Part shown: positions 17,267 to 26,442 of the stretch, piece by piece
How the letters are laid out: every line of letters starts with the position of its first letter
Position numbering within the stretch: the stretch's first letter is position 1
Source: Poritiphilus sp965212595
Lineage (GTDB): Bacteria > Bacteroidota > Bacteroidia > Flavobacteriales > Flavobacteriaceae
Assembly: GCA_965212595.1 (NCBI GenBank)
Contig: CBDBVE010000001.1
Span: forward strand, 124,001 to 188,000
Direction: 5' to 3'
Length of the DNA: 64,000 bases
Notes under the pieces: generated by a model
The model's database searches: none
What the model was told of the DNA's origin: nothing
Seen by the model: only the letters and a program-made list of their open reading frames with translations
Translations under genes and position numbers: made by a program

Positions 17267-18808
17267 TTACAGCGGAATATTCCCATGCTTCTTTTTTGGT
17301 GTTACTACCTCCTTATTTTCCAGCATAGCATAGGTTTTAATAAGCTTTCGTCTCGTATTCTTTGGAAGTATAACCTCATCAATAAAACCCCTGCGGGCAG
17401 CCCTATACGGATTGGCAAATTTTTCTGCATACTCGGCTTCTTTTTCTGCCAGCTTCTTTTCAGGGTCTTTCGAGGCCGTGATTTCCTTTCTAAAAATAAT
17501 CTCACTAGCCCCCTTAGCCCCCATTACCGCAATTTCCGCGGTAGGCCAGGCAAAGTTGAAATCGGCTCCAATGTGCTTAGAGTTCATTACATCATAGGCA
17601 CCTCCGTATGCCTTTCTGGTAATTACGGTAACCCTGGGAACGGTAGCCTCACTTAACGCATACAACAGTTTAGCCCCGTGAACTATGATCCCATTCCATT
17701 CCTGGTCTGTACCGGGTAAAAATCCGGGTACATCTACCAGGACCAATAAGGGAATATTGAAACTATCACAAAAGCGGGTAAATCTTGCGGCCTTTATAGA
17801 ACTGTTTACATCCAGCACTCCGGCAAGGAAGAGGGGTTGGTTTGCTATGATTCCAATGCTTCTTCCGGCCAGACGCGCAAAGCCAACAATAATGTTTTCT
17901 GCAAAGTCCTTGTGGATCTCAAAGAAGGAATCTTCATCGATAATGCCCTCTATTACCTCGTGCATATCATAGGGTTTATTGGCATTATCTGGGATCACAG
18001 CGCTTAATGAGTCTCTGATTTCATCCTGAAGTGAATAGTTAAGCGAATTGGGTTTTTCCTTATTGCTTTGAGGTAGATAGCCCAAAAGTTTTTTCAGATC
18101 CTCCATACAGGCCACATCATTAGCCGAAGTTCTGTGAGCAACCCCAGATTTGGTGCTATGTGTGCTTGCCCCGCCTAGCTCTTCAGATGTGACTTCTTCA
18201 TTCGTGACTGTTTTAACCACATTAGGGCCCGTTACAAACATATAACTGGTTTGTTCTACCATAAGGGTGAAATCTGTCATTGCGGGGGAGTAAACCGCTC
18301 CTCCTGCACATGGGCCCATAATAGCTGAGAGTTGAGGAATAACCCCGGAGGCCTGCACATTGCGATAAAAAATATCTGCATAACCTCCCAGTGACCTTAC
18401 GCCTTCCTGAATACGAGCTCCTCCTGAATCGTTTAGTCCTATAATAGGGGCACCAACCTTCATTGCAAGATCCATCACCTTACAGATCTTTTCGGCATGT
18501 GTTTCGGAAAGTGCGCCACCAAATACGGTAAAGTCTTGCGCATATATGTACACTAATCTTCCTTCTATACTCCCGTATCCGGTTACAACACCATCTCCAA
18601 AATAGAGCTCTTTTTCCATTCCAAAGTCGGTCGTCCTATGCGTCACCAAAATGCCCATCTCTTCAAAGGAGCCTTCATCCAGAAGGTATTCTATGCGCTC
18701 GCGAGCAGTGAGTTTCTTTTTTTCGTGCTGCCGGTCTATTCTTTTTTCCCCGCCTCCCAAATGCGCCTGTGCAATCTTCTCGTTTAGCTTTTCTATATGT
18801 TGATCCAT
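17267..18808 (-). CDS. pccB: Acyl-CoA carboxylase, carboxyltransferase subunit (propionyl-CoA carboxylase beta)
   Basis: The 513-residue protein is a biotin-dependent carboxyltransferase of the PccB type. It transfers CO2 from carboxybiotin to propionyl-CoA, forming methylmalonyl-CoA. Visible features are DQHEKKKLTARERIEYLLDE at the start, the acyl-CoA oxyanion segment GGARIQEGV, GGAVYSPAMTDF, and the C-terminal AYGGAYDVM and GAKGASEIIFRKE. It is the last gene of a three-gene minus-strand operon, 3 bases after the biotin carboxylase gene. Methylmalonyl-CoA mutase genes nearby point to propionyl-CoA rather than another acyl-CoA as the substrate. Confidence 0.9.
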   Translation of the reverse strand: MDQHIEKLNEKIAQAHLGGGEKRIDRQHEKKKLTARERIEYLLDEGSFEEMGILVTHRTTDFGMEKELYFGDGVVTGYGSIEGRLVYIYAQDFTVFGGALSETHAEKICKVMDLAMKVGAPIIGLNDSGGARIQEGVRSLGGYADIFYRNVQASGVIPQLSAIMGPCAGGAVYSPAMTDFTLMVEQTSYMFVTGPNVVKTVTNEEVTSEELGGASTHSTKSGVAHRTSANDVACMEDLKKLLGYLPQSNKEKPNSLNYSLQDEIRDSLSAVIPDNANKPYDMHEVIEGIIDEDSFFEIHKDFAENIIVGFARLAGRSIGIIANQPLFLAGVLDVNSSIKAARFTRFCDSFNIPLLVLVDVPGFLPGTDQEWNGIIVHGAKLLYALSEATVPRVTVITRKAYGGAYDVMNSKHIGADFNFAWPTAEIAVMGAKGASEIIFRKEITASKDPEKKLAEKEAEYAEKFANPYRAARRGFIDEVILPKNTRRKLIKTYAMLENKEVVTPKKKHGNIPL

Positions 18809-18811
18809 TTT

Positions 18812-20254
18812 TTAAGTTTTTGGAACTTGTAATAGTTTTTGTTCTTCTCTATAGCGCCGCAAGGCAATCAAAGCTGCAATTTTGGCTTCTCTATGCATTT
18901 CGTCTTGCAAGAGTTCAGGAGAATAATACTGTTTTACAAAATGTGTATCAAAGTTACCCGACCGAAAAGCCTCGTGTTCACAGACAAACTTGCCAAAGGG
19001 CAGCGTGGTTTGTACACCCTCAATTTCGTAGTCATTTATGGCCTTTAACATAAGCTCTATAGCCTCTTCCCTACTCTTCCCATAAGTGATTAACTTAGAC
19101 AACATAGGGTCATAGTAAATGGGTACCTCCATCCCCTCTTCAAAACCGTTATCCACTCTAACACCTTCACCTTCCGGTAAGCGATAGGTATCTAAAACTC
19201 CTACGCTGGGTAAGAAATCATTCATAGGATCTTCTGCATAAACTCTTAGTTCTAAGGCATGGCCATTTAACTGAAGAGCCTCCTGAGTTTGGGGTAGTGT
19301 TTCACCTCTGGCCACTCTAATTTGCCATTCCACCAGGTCTACACCGCAAACTAGCTCGGTTACCGGGTGTTCAACCTGTAAGCGGGTATTCATCTCAAGG
19401 AAATAAAAATTGTGATCCGCGTCTAAGAGAAATTCTACCGTCCCGGCTCCCACATAGTCGCATGCCCTGGCAACCATTACGGCTGCAGTACCCATTCTGC
19501 TTCTAAGTTCGGCACTTAATACAGAAGAAGGAGCTTCTTCCACGACTTTCTGGTGCCGCCTTTGAATACTGCATTCTCTTTCAAAAAGATGAACTATGTT
19601 CCCATGGGTATCTGCCATTACCTGAATTTCAATATGCCTGGGCGAACTGACATATTTCTCAATAAAGACAGAACCGTCTCCAAAGGCCGAAACCGCCTCA
19701 CTTATAGCCCGTTCCATTTGCGATTCCAGTTCGTCCTCGGCCTCTACAATTCGCATCCCCTTTCCTCCGCCACCTGCAGAAGCCTTAATTAAAATAGGAA
19801 AACCAATTTCGCGGGCTATCTCCTTCGCCTTTTCCGGATTGTTAACGGCCTCATCTATGCCTGGAACCATAGGAATATCATAATCTTTGACCGCTTCCTT
19901 GGCAGCGAGTTTGCTTCCCATGATTTTAATAGCCTTAGATTTGGGTCCGATGAATACCAGGCCGTTCTTTTCTACGGACTCCGCAAAACCCGCATTTTCA
20001 CTTAAAAACCCATAGCCCGGGTGAATGGCATCTACATCCAGCTCTTTGGCTACCGATATAATTTTGTCTCCAAGCAGATATGATTCAGCCGAAGTAGCCT
20101 CCCCTATGCAAACAGCTTCATCCGCCATTTTAACATGTGGAGCGTTCCTGTCTATTTTAGAATAAATCGCGACAGTCTTGATGCCCATCTTCTTAGCTGT
20201 ACTCATTACCCTTACCGCAATTTCACCTCTGTTGGCTATCAATATTTTTTTCAT
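18812..20254 (-). CDS. accC: Biotin carboxylase subunit of acyl-CoA carboxylase
   Basis: This 480-residue ATP-grasp enzyme carboxylates biotin with bicarbonate and ATP. The N-terminus MKKILIANRGEIAVRV, the glycine-rich loop KASAGGGGKGMRIVE and EMNTRLQVEHPVTE are all intact. The start is the ATG at 20254; an in-frame TTG nine bases upstream is not needed. The gene is separated by nine bases from the carrier-protein gene and by three from the carboxyltransferase gene, so the three subunits are made together as the propionyl-CoA carboxylase. Confidence 0.93.
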   Translation of the reverse strand: MKKILIANRGEIAVRVMSTAKKMGIKTVAIYSKIDRNAPHVKMADEAVCIGEATSAESYLLGDKIISVAKELDVDAIHPGYGFLSENAGFAESVEKNGLVFIGPKSKAIKIMGSKLAAKEAVKDYDIPMVPGIDEAVNNPEKAKEIAREIGFPILIKASAGGGGKGMRIVEAEDELESQMERAISEAVSAFGDGSVFIEKYVSSPRHIEIQVMADTHGNIVHLFERECSIQRRHQKVVEEAPSSVLSAELRSRMGTAAVMVARACDYVGAGTVEFLLDADHNFYFLEMNTRLQVEHPVTELVCGVDLVEWQIRVARGETLPQTQEALQLNGHALELRVYAEDPMNDFLPSVGVLDTYRLPEGEGVRVDNGFEEGMEVPIYYDPMLSKLITYGKSREEAIELMLKAINDYEIEGVQTTLPFGKFVCEHEAFRSGNFDTHFVKQYYSPELLQDEMHREAKIAALIALRRYREEQKLLQVPKT

Positions 20255-20263
20255 CCCGAACAA

Positions 20264-20749
20264 TTATTCAAATTCAATTAGTATATCTTTTTTATCGACA
20301 GTATTGCCCTTGGCCATCGTAACCTTCTTTATTACGCCGTCTCTTGGAGATGTAATCACATTTTCCATCTTCATGGCTTCAAGGATTAGTAAGGGGTCAC
20401 CTTCACTAACTTCCTGACCATTTTTTACTTGAATTTCTAATATCAATCCAGGCATGGGGGCTTCTACGAAAGCTACCAATTGCGATGAAGAAACCGCAAA
20501 TCCCATCTCGTTGATAAGCTGGTCCAGAGCATCTGAAATCTCAATCCTATACGTGGCCTTATTAACTTTTACCACATATTCTTTTGACTGAAAATTGCTT
20601 TTCAAAATCTCTACCAGGTAGGGTTTGCCTTCTTTTAGAATATGAAGCTCATCCCTGGAGGTTTGCAAAATGTCTAATTGGGAAATATCTTCCGAAGTTA
20701 GGTCAAAGGTTAAATGATCGTTTACCTTTGCTTTAAAGTTAGTATCCAT
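20264..20749 (-). CDS. Biotin carboxyl carrier protein subunit
   Basis: This 161-residue protein ends in a biotinyl domain of about 70 residues with the biotin attachment motif EAMKMEN, preceded by VEAPMPGLILEIQVKNGQEV. The N-terminal half, about 90 residues, is a small beta-rich region like those of separate propionyl-CoA carboxylase carriers in Bacteroidota. It is the first gene of the carboxylase operon. No good -7 box is seen upstream on this strand. Confidence 0.9.
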   Translation of the reverse strand: MDTNFKAKVNDHLTFDLTSEDISQLDILQTSRDELHILKEGKPYLVEILKSNFQSKEYVVKVNKATYRIEISDALDQLINEMGFAVSSSQLVAFVEAPMPGLILEIQVKNGQEVSEGDPLLILEAMKMENVITSPRDGVIKKVTMAKGNTVDKKDILIEFE

Positions 20750-20949
20750 ATTATGCGGTTTGCTATACTTTTGAGTATTGGATCAAAAAGATTCATAAGT
20801 TATGTAAATTTTGAATTTCCGCTAAATTGTTTGAAAAGTCACAAAGCTCTTATCGGCAAGTAAAACTTGTCTTTTTAAGGCTTTAATTATTTCATTTTCA
20901 AATGTTTAGGCGGAATTATTGTCAAGTAAAAAATTTGATATTAAATTCT

Positions 20950-20957
20950 TACTTTTG
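20950..20957 (+). promoter_or_regulatory. -7 box of the udk-ftsB-mutAB operon
   Basis: TACTTTTG matches TAnnTTTG exactly, 40 bases before the udk ATG. No TTG is found at the expected -33 distance. Confidence 0.55.
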
Positions 20958-20965
20958 AACAAAAA

Positions 20966-21007
20966 TAGTTAAGTATGTTAATTAATTATAGTTAAGTATG
21001 TTAATTA
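20966..21007. repeat. 19-base direct repeat over the udk start codon
   Basis: TAGTTAAGTATGTTAATTA occurs at 20966-20984 and again at 20989-21007; the second copy contains the udk ATG at 20998. The first copy also carries an ATG (20975), but it opens a frame of six codons only. It looks like a small local duplication of the translation start. Confidence 0.8.
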
Positions 21008-21606
21008 TTGGGATAGCGGGAGGCACTGGATGCGGTAAAACAACGGTGGTCAATCAGATCATAAATGAACTTCCCGAGGGAGAAGTAGGTGTAATTTCTC
21101 AGGATTCTTACTATAACGATCTTTCACATCTCTCTTATAAGGAAAGAGTAGCTATCAATTTTGATCATCCACAGGCTATTGATTTTAAACTTTTAGGAGA
21201 GCATTTAATGCAATTAAAGTCGGGCAATGCTATTCAGCAACCCGTTTATTCGTTTTCAGAACACAACAGGACCAAAGACACACTCCTAACACATCCAAGA
21301 AAGGTCATGATCGTGGAAGGGATTCTTATTATGACCAACCCGAAAATACGTGAGATGTTCGATATTAAGATCTTTGTGCATGCCGATTCGGATGAACGTT
21401 TGATCAGAAGGCTTAAGAGAGATATCAATGAACGTGGGCGAGATCTGGACGAAGTTCTTAACCGCTATCAAGTCACACTAAAACCCATGCACGACCAGTT
21501 CATTGAACCTACAAAAGAATATGCGGATATCATTATCCCGAACAACAAATACAATACCGTGGCAGTTGATATCGTAAGAACAATAATTACCGAAAAGTTG
21601 AGCTGA
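20998..21606 (+). CDS. udk: Uridine kinase
   Basis: The 202-residue protein phosphorylates uridine and cytidine for pyrimidine salvage. It shows a P-loop GIAGGTGCGKTTV at residues 4-16, QDSYYNDLSHL, NFDHPQAIDF and RLIRRLKRDINERGR, all typical of Udk. It is first in a plus-strand operon with an ftsB-like gene 5 bases downstream and then mutA and mutB. This order seems to be chromosomal synteny rather than one pathway. Confidence 0.93.
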   Translation: MLIIGIAGGTGCGKTTVVNQIINELPEGEVGVISQDSYYNDLSHLSYKERVAINFDHPQAIDFKLLGEHLMQLKSGNAIQQPVYSFSEHNRTKDTLLTHPRKVMIVEGILIMTNPKIREMFDIKIFVHADSDERLIRRLKRDINERGRDLDEVLNRYQVTLKPMHDQFIEPTKEYADIIIPNNKYNTVAVDIVRTIITEKLS

Positions 21607-21611
21607 ATCTT

Positions 21612-21956
21612 ATGGGTTTCAAAAGTTTGATAAAAAAGAGATGGTTCGTGGTTACACTGGCAATTGTCAGTAATGTTTATGTTCTGGTGCTTACCATTTT
21701 TGTAATATGGATGGTTTTTTTTGATACCAATTCGCTTCTCATCCACAGTGAACTTCGCAATGAAATTAAAAAACTGGAGAAGCAGCAGGAGTTCTTGAGG
21801 GAGGAAATTGCCAAGGACAAAAAAATCATTGAAAAACTGTCAGATCCTGAAGAACTCGAAAAGTTTGCCAGGGAACAGTATTACCTGAAAAAGAAAAATG
21901 AAGAGATCTATATTATTGAATACGAAGACAGTCTAAAACAAAAAAAAGATGACTAA
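21612..21956 (+). CDS. FtsB/DivIC-like septum formation initiator
   Basis: This 114-residue bitopic protein has a short basic N-terminus, one membrane span at about residues 12-38, and a coiled coil from about residue 48 (NEIKKLEKQQEFLREEIAKD). A segment SDPEELEKFAREQYYLKKKNE follows and is characteristic of the FtsB/DivIC family. Such proteins link FtsL and FtsQ in the divisome. Its stop overlaps the mutA start by 8 bases. Confidence 0.82.
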   Translation: MGFKSLIKKRWFVVTLAIVSNVYVLVLTIFVIWMVFFDTNSLLIHSELRNEIKKLEKQQEFLREEIAKDKKIIEKLSDPEELEKFAREQYYLKKKNEEIYIIEYEDSLKQKKDD

Positions 21957-23343
21957 GACCTCTCTTTTTGATGGATTCGAAGAGGTTTCTGCAAAGGCCT
22001 GGAAGCAAAAGATTCAGTTCGACCTAAAAGGGGCAGACTACAATGACTCGCTTTTATGGGAATCTCCCGAAGGTATTGTGGTAAAACCGTTTTACAATGC
22101 TGAAGATTTAGAAGAAGCTGCTCATATTCCTGCCAAAGAAAGTGACAATTGGCGCATTGGTCAAAACATCTATTGCGGAGATTCAGAAAAGGCCAATTTG
22201 AAAGCCCGGGATGTACTTACCAGAGGTGCCGAAAGTTTAATTTTAAGAATCCCTTCAACAGCATGCGACCTGGAGGAGCTCCTTAAAAATGTAGATTTAA
22301 AGAAGACCCCACTGCATTTTAATTTTGACTTTTTCTCACTAGATTTTATAAATAGTGTCATTAAAACTATTTCTAATTCTGCTTCCGAAGTATATCTGCA
22401 TTTAGACCCTATAGGGCAACTCAGCCGTACGGGGAACTGGTTTGTCAATGAAAAACAAGATTTTATGATCTTGATGCGGGCCATTGATCAGAGCGCTTTG
22501 TTAGAAAATGTGAACCCCATTTCGGTTGATGTATCGCTTTATCAAAACGCTGGCGCCAATATGGTGCAACAACTGGCTTACGCAATGGCGCATGCCAACG
22601 AATATTTAAACATCCTGGATTCGGGCCCAAAGAAACCTAAGGCCTTGCCGAAATTTAGCTTTAAAATGGCCATAGGAAGTAACTACTTCTTCGAAATTGC
22701 AAAACTCAGGGCCTTAAGGATTTTGTGGAATTCCCTTTCTGCTAGCTACGGAGGCGATGGAAATTGCCATATCCTGGCGGTACCCACTAAGCGAAACAAA
22801 ACCTTGTACGACTACAATACCAATATGCTCAGAACTACCACAGAATGCATGTCGGCCGTCCTCGGAGGGGCAGATACGGTTTGTAATCTTGCCTATGATA
22901 GCTTATATCATAAAGACAACGAGTTTGGCGAAAGGTTAGCCAGAAATCAATTATTGATCCTTAAAGAGGAAAGCTATTTTGACAAGGTAAACAACCCAGC
23001 GGATGGTGCCTACTATATAGAAACAATAAGCTCACAGCTGGCCGGAAAAGCCCTGGAAATTTTGAAGTCTATAGAGAAATCGGGAGGCTTATTAAAACAA
23101 CTTAGAGACCATACGCTGCAGAGGAAAATTAAAGAAAGTGCAACCAAGGAACAAGCCCTATTCGATTCGCAGACCGAAGTGCTTATAGGAACAAATAAGT
23201 ATCAAAATTCAGCAGACAGGATGAAAGCGGATTTAGAATTGCACCCCTTTCTTAAAACAAACCCTACCAAAACACGTATAGAGCCCGTCTTAGAAAAGCG
23301 GCTTTCGGAAGAGGTAGAACAAAACAGGTTGGAGGATGAGTAG
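21949..23343 (+). CDS. mutA: Methylmalonyl-CoA mutase, small subunit
   Basis: The 464-residue protein is the non-catalytic subunit of B12-dependent methylmalonyl-CoA mutase. It aligns with the barrel of the large subunit (SNYFFEIAKLRALRILW, GADTVCNLAYDSLY, NPADGAYYIE) but lacks the C-terminal cobalamin domain and its DxHxxG motif. It overlaps ftsB by 8 bases upstream and mutB by 8 bases downstream, so the heterodimer is made by coupled translation. Confidence 0.9.
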   Translation: MTKTSLFDGFEEVSAKAWKQKIQFDLKGADYNDSLLWESPEGIVVKPFYNAEDLEEAAHIPAKESDNWRIGQNIYCGDSEKANLKARDVLTRGAESLILRIPSTACDLEELLKNVDLKKTPLHFNFDFFSLDFINSVIKTISNSASEVYLHLDPIGQLSRTGNWFVNEKQDFMILMRAIDQSALLENVNPISVDVSLYQNAGANMVQQLAYAMAHANEYLNILDSGPKKPKALPKFSFKMAIGSNYFFEIAKLRALRILWNSLSASYGGDGNCHILAVPTKRNKTLYDYNTNMLRTTTECMSAVLGGADTVCNLAYDSLYHKDNEFGERLARNQLLILKEESYFDKVNNPADGAYYIETISSQLAGKALEILKSIEKSGGLLKQLRDHTLQRKIKESATKEQALFDSQTEVLIGTNKYQNSADRMKADLELHPFLKTNPTKTRIEPVLEKRLSEEVEQNRLEDE

Positions 23344-25495
23344 AAAGAATTTACAGGATCTCAGTTTGATTTCAGCTAAGAAAGACGATCTGGAATCTAA
23401 AGAAGAAGGTACAACCCAACTGTTTAAAACGGCCGAAGATATTGAATTGAAATCGGTATACAACCCGGAAGATTTGGAAACTTTAAATCATTTAAACTTT
23501 GCCGCCGGGATAGCGCCCTATTTACGCGGACCCTATGCGAGCATGTATGTGCGCAGGCCATGGACTATTAGGCAATACGCCGGATTTTCTACCGCAGAAG
23601 AAAGCAATGCTTTTTACAAAAGGAATTTAAAAGCGGGGCAAAAAGGCCTTTCTGTGGCTTTCGACCTACCAACACATCGGGGTTATGACAGCGACCATCA
23701 CCGCGTTGTGGGAGATGTAGGAAAGGCGGGTGTGGCAATTGACTCTGTCGAAGATATGAAGATCCTGTTTAAAGACATCCCCCTGGATAAAATGTCGGTT
23801 TCAATGACCATGAATGGGGCTGTTCTTCCTATTATGGCCTTTTATATTGTAGCTGCGGAAGAACAGGGCGTTGCATCTGAACAGCTGGCCGGAACCATCC
23901 AAAACGATATTCTAAAGGAGTTTATGGTACGTAACACCTATATCTACCCTCCTAGCCCTTCCATGCAGTTGGTGGCAGATATCTTTGAATATACCAGCAA
24001 AAAAATGCCAAAATTTAACAGTATAAGTATCTCTGGCTATCATATGCACGAAGCCGGTGCTCCGGCGCATATAGAACTTGCATATACACTTGCTGATGGA
24101 CTGGAATACATTAAAACAGGACTGAAGGCTGGTTTGGCTATTGATAATTTTGCGCCGCGATTGTCATTTTTTTGGGGCATTGGAATGAATCATTTTATGG
24201 AAATTGCAAAACTTAGGGCGGGCCGCATGCTCTGGGCCAAATTAGTGAAGCAATTCAATCCTGAAAATCAAAAATCACTTGCTCTGCGCACCCACTGCCA
24301 AACCAGTGGCTGGAGTCTTACAGAACAAGACCCCTTCAACAATGTGGCCAGAACGACTATTGAAGCGGCCGCAGCGGTTTTTGGCGGAACGCAGAGTTTA
24401 CATACAAACGCCCTTGACGAAGCCATTGCATTACCCACAGATTTTTCGGCCAGGATAGCCAGAAACACACAACTTTATCTGCAGGAAGAAACGAAGCTTA
24501 CCAAAACAGTTGATCCCTGGGCCGGAAGCTATTTTCTTGAGTCGCTTACTGATGAGTTGGCAACCAAAGCCTGGGAGCTTATTGAAGAAGTTGAAGAGTT
24601 AGGAGGAATGACAAAAGCGATAGAAGCCGGAATCCCAAAAATGCGAATTGAGGAAGCCGCTGCCAGAAAACAAGCCAGAATTGACCGGGAAGAGGATGTA
24701 ATTGTGGGTGTAAACAAGTACCAACTGCCTGAAGAGGACTTGCTCCATATTCTTGAAGTGGACAATCAGGAAGTTAGAAGGCAACAAATCTACCGCCTGA
24801 ACGAGATCAAAAAGAAAAGAGATAAGGCGAAAGTTGAAAATGCCCTGGCGCAGCTTACTTATATTGCCAAAGCCAAGGATAAACAAAGCGGGGGTACTGC
24901 CGAAAATTTGCTAGCTTTAGCTGTTGAAGCAGCAAGATTAAGAGCAACATTAGGAGAGATAAGTGCGGCACTTGAAGCAGCCTATGGCCGACACAAAGCT
25001 GAAATAAAATCATTTACTGGGGTGTATTCCAAGGAAATCAGAGACGACAAGAGTTTTAAGAAAGCCCGGCAGCTGGCCGATGAATTTGCCACGCAAGACG
25101 GCCGAAGGCCTAGAATAATGATTGCTAAAATGGGGCAAGACGGCCATGACAGAGGCGCTAAAGTAGTGGCTACCGGATATGCAGACCTCGGGTTTGATGT
25201 AGATATTGGCCCGCTATTTCAAACTCCCTCAGAAGCCGCGAAACAGGCTGTAGAGAACGATGTTCACATACTTGGGGTTTCATCTCTGGCAGCAGGGCAT
25301 AAGACCCTTGTACCTCAGGTTATTGAAGAGCTCAAAAAACACGGGCGAGAAGACATTATGGTGATTGTTGGTGGTGTAATACCCAAACAAGACTATCAAT
25401 TTTTATTTGATGCCGGAGCTGTTGCGGTCTTTGGGCCTGGAACCAAAATACCTGAAGCGGCCATTCAAATGCTTGAGCTCTTATTGGAAGAATGA
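23336..25495 (+). CDS. mutB: Methylmalonyl-CoA mutase, large catalytic subunit
   Basis: The 719-residue protein interconverts methylmalonyl-CoA and succinyl-CoA. The substrate barrel has YVRRPWTIRQYAGFSTAEES and LSVAFDLPTHRGYDSDHHRV, and the C-terminal cobalamin domain has DGHDRGAK near residues 602-609, whose His ligates cobalt. Together with the divergent carboxylase operon it completes propionyl-CoA to succinyl-CoA. A linker of about 70 residues rich in charged amino acids, near residue 500, separates the two domains. The start codon is the ATG inside GGAGGATGAG. Confidence 0.95.
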   Translation: MSRKNLQDLSLISAKKDDLESKEEGTTQLFKTAEDIELKSVYNPEDLETLNHLNFAAGIAPYLRGPYASMYVRRPWTIRQYAGFSTAEESNAFYKRNLKAGQKGLSVAFDLPTHRGYDSDHHRVVGDVGKAGVAIDSVEDMKILFKDIPLDKMSVSMTMNGAVLPIMAFYIVAAEEQGVASEQLAGTIQNDILKEFMVRNTYIYPPSPSMQLVADIFEYTSKKMPKFNSISISGYHMHEAGAPAHIELAYTLADGLEYIKTGLKAGLAIDNFAPRLSFFWGIGMNHFMEIAKLRAGRMLWAKLVKQFNPENQKSLALRTHCQTSGWSLTEQDPFNNVARTTIEAAAAVFGGTQSLHTNALDEAIALPTDFSARIARNTQLYLQEETKLTKTVDPWAGSYFLESLTDELATKAWELIEEVEELGGMTKAIEAGIPKMRIEEAAARKQARIDREEDVIVGVNKYQLPEEDLLHILEVDNQEVRRQQIYRLNEIKKKRDKAKVENALAQLTYIAKAKDKQSGGTAENLLALAVEAARLRATLGEISAALEAAYGRHKAEIKSFTGVYSKEIRDDKSFKKARQLADEFATQDGRRPRIMIAKMGQDGHDRGAKVVATGYADLGFDVDIGPLFQTPSEAAKQAVENDVHILGVSSLAAGHKTLVPQVIEELKKHGREDIMVIVGGVIPKQDYQFLFDAGAVAVFGPGTKIPEAAIQMLELLLEE

Positions 25496-25668
25496 TCAGA
25501 CCTTGATCCGAAACCTATAACCGCCAGCCGTAAATCAAGATATTTACCCAAACAGACAACTTTAACGCAGTTTAACAGTGCTGACCAAAGTTATTCACTT
25601 TGTGTTAACAAAATACATTTTTTGGTAGGTGAAATAATTGTATTTTTAACCTCTAACTTACTACTATA

Positions 25669-26442
25669 ATGGGCAAGATCATTGCTATTGCAAATCAGAA
25701 AGGCGGGGTGGGAAAAACCACCACTACCGTTAACCTGGCTGCCTCGCTGGGTGTATTAGAAAAAAGGGTATTGCTTATTGATGCAGACCCCCAGGCCAAT
25801 GCTACTTCCGGATTAGGTATAGAAGTAGACGAAGTAGAACTTGGCACCTATCAGTTGCTGGAACACACCCGGAATGCCTCGGAAACTATTTTGCAAACCA
25901 GTTCGCCCAATGTAGATTTGATTCCTGCGCATATAGATCTTGTAGCCATAGAAATAGAATTGGTAGACAAGGATGACAGAGAATATATGCTTAAAAAGGC
26001 CATTGCGGAAATCAAGGATGCATATGACTATATTTTGGTTGATTGCGCGCCTTCACTTGGGCTACTTACCCTAAACGCCCTTACCGCCGCAGATTCTGTC
26101 ATCATTCCCATACAGTGCGAGTATTTCGCTTTAGAAGGATTGGGCAAACTGCTAAACACCATAAAGAGCGTACAACGTATTCATAATCCTGATTTGGATA
26201 TTGAAGGTATGTTATTAACGATGTACGATTCTAGATTAAGACTTTCTAATCAGGTCGTGGAGGAAGTTAAAAAGCACTTTGCCGATATGGTTTTTGATAC
26301 GATTATTCAGCGCAATGTAAGGCTGAGCGAAGCTCCTAGTTATGGAGAAAGCATAATAAAATACGATGCGAGCAGCAAAGGGGCCAGTAATTATCTGAAC
26401 ATGGCCAATGAACTCCTGAAAAAAAATAGAGAGAAAGTATAA
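25669..26442 (+). CDS. parA: Chromosome partitioning ATPase ParA
   Basis: The 257-residue protein has the deviant Walker A box KGGVGKTTTTVNLAASL at residues 10-26, LLIDADPQANAT and the Walker B-region DYILVDCAPSLG, as in Soj/ParA. It binds the nucleoid and moves ParB-parS complexes. Its stop overlaps the parB start. A parS-like site lies 1.6 kb downstream, which suggests chromosomal rather than plasmid partitioning. Confidence 0.95.
   Translation: MGKIIAIANQKGGVGKTTTTVNLAASLGVLEKRVLLIDADPQANATSGLGIEVDEVELGTYQLLEHTRNASETILQTSSPNVDLIPAHIDLVAIEIELVDKDDREYMLKKAIAEIKDAYDYILVDCAPSLGLLTLNALTAADSVIIPIQCEYFALEGLGKLLNTIKSVQRIHNPDLDIEGMLLTMYDSRLRLSNQVVEEVKKHFADMVFDTIIQRNVRLSEAPSYGESIIKYDASSKGASNYLNMANELLKKNREKV

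Noticed and set aside
17135..17656. A 173-codon plus-strand frame starting in the convergent gap
   Set aside because: Most of it lies antisense to the well-supported carboxyltransferase gene, and the predicted protein has an unnatural composition with no motif.
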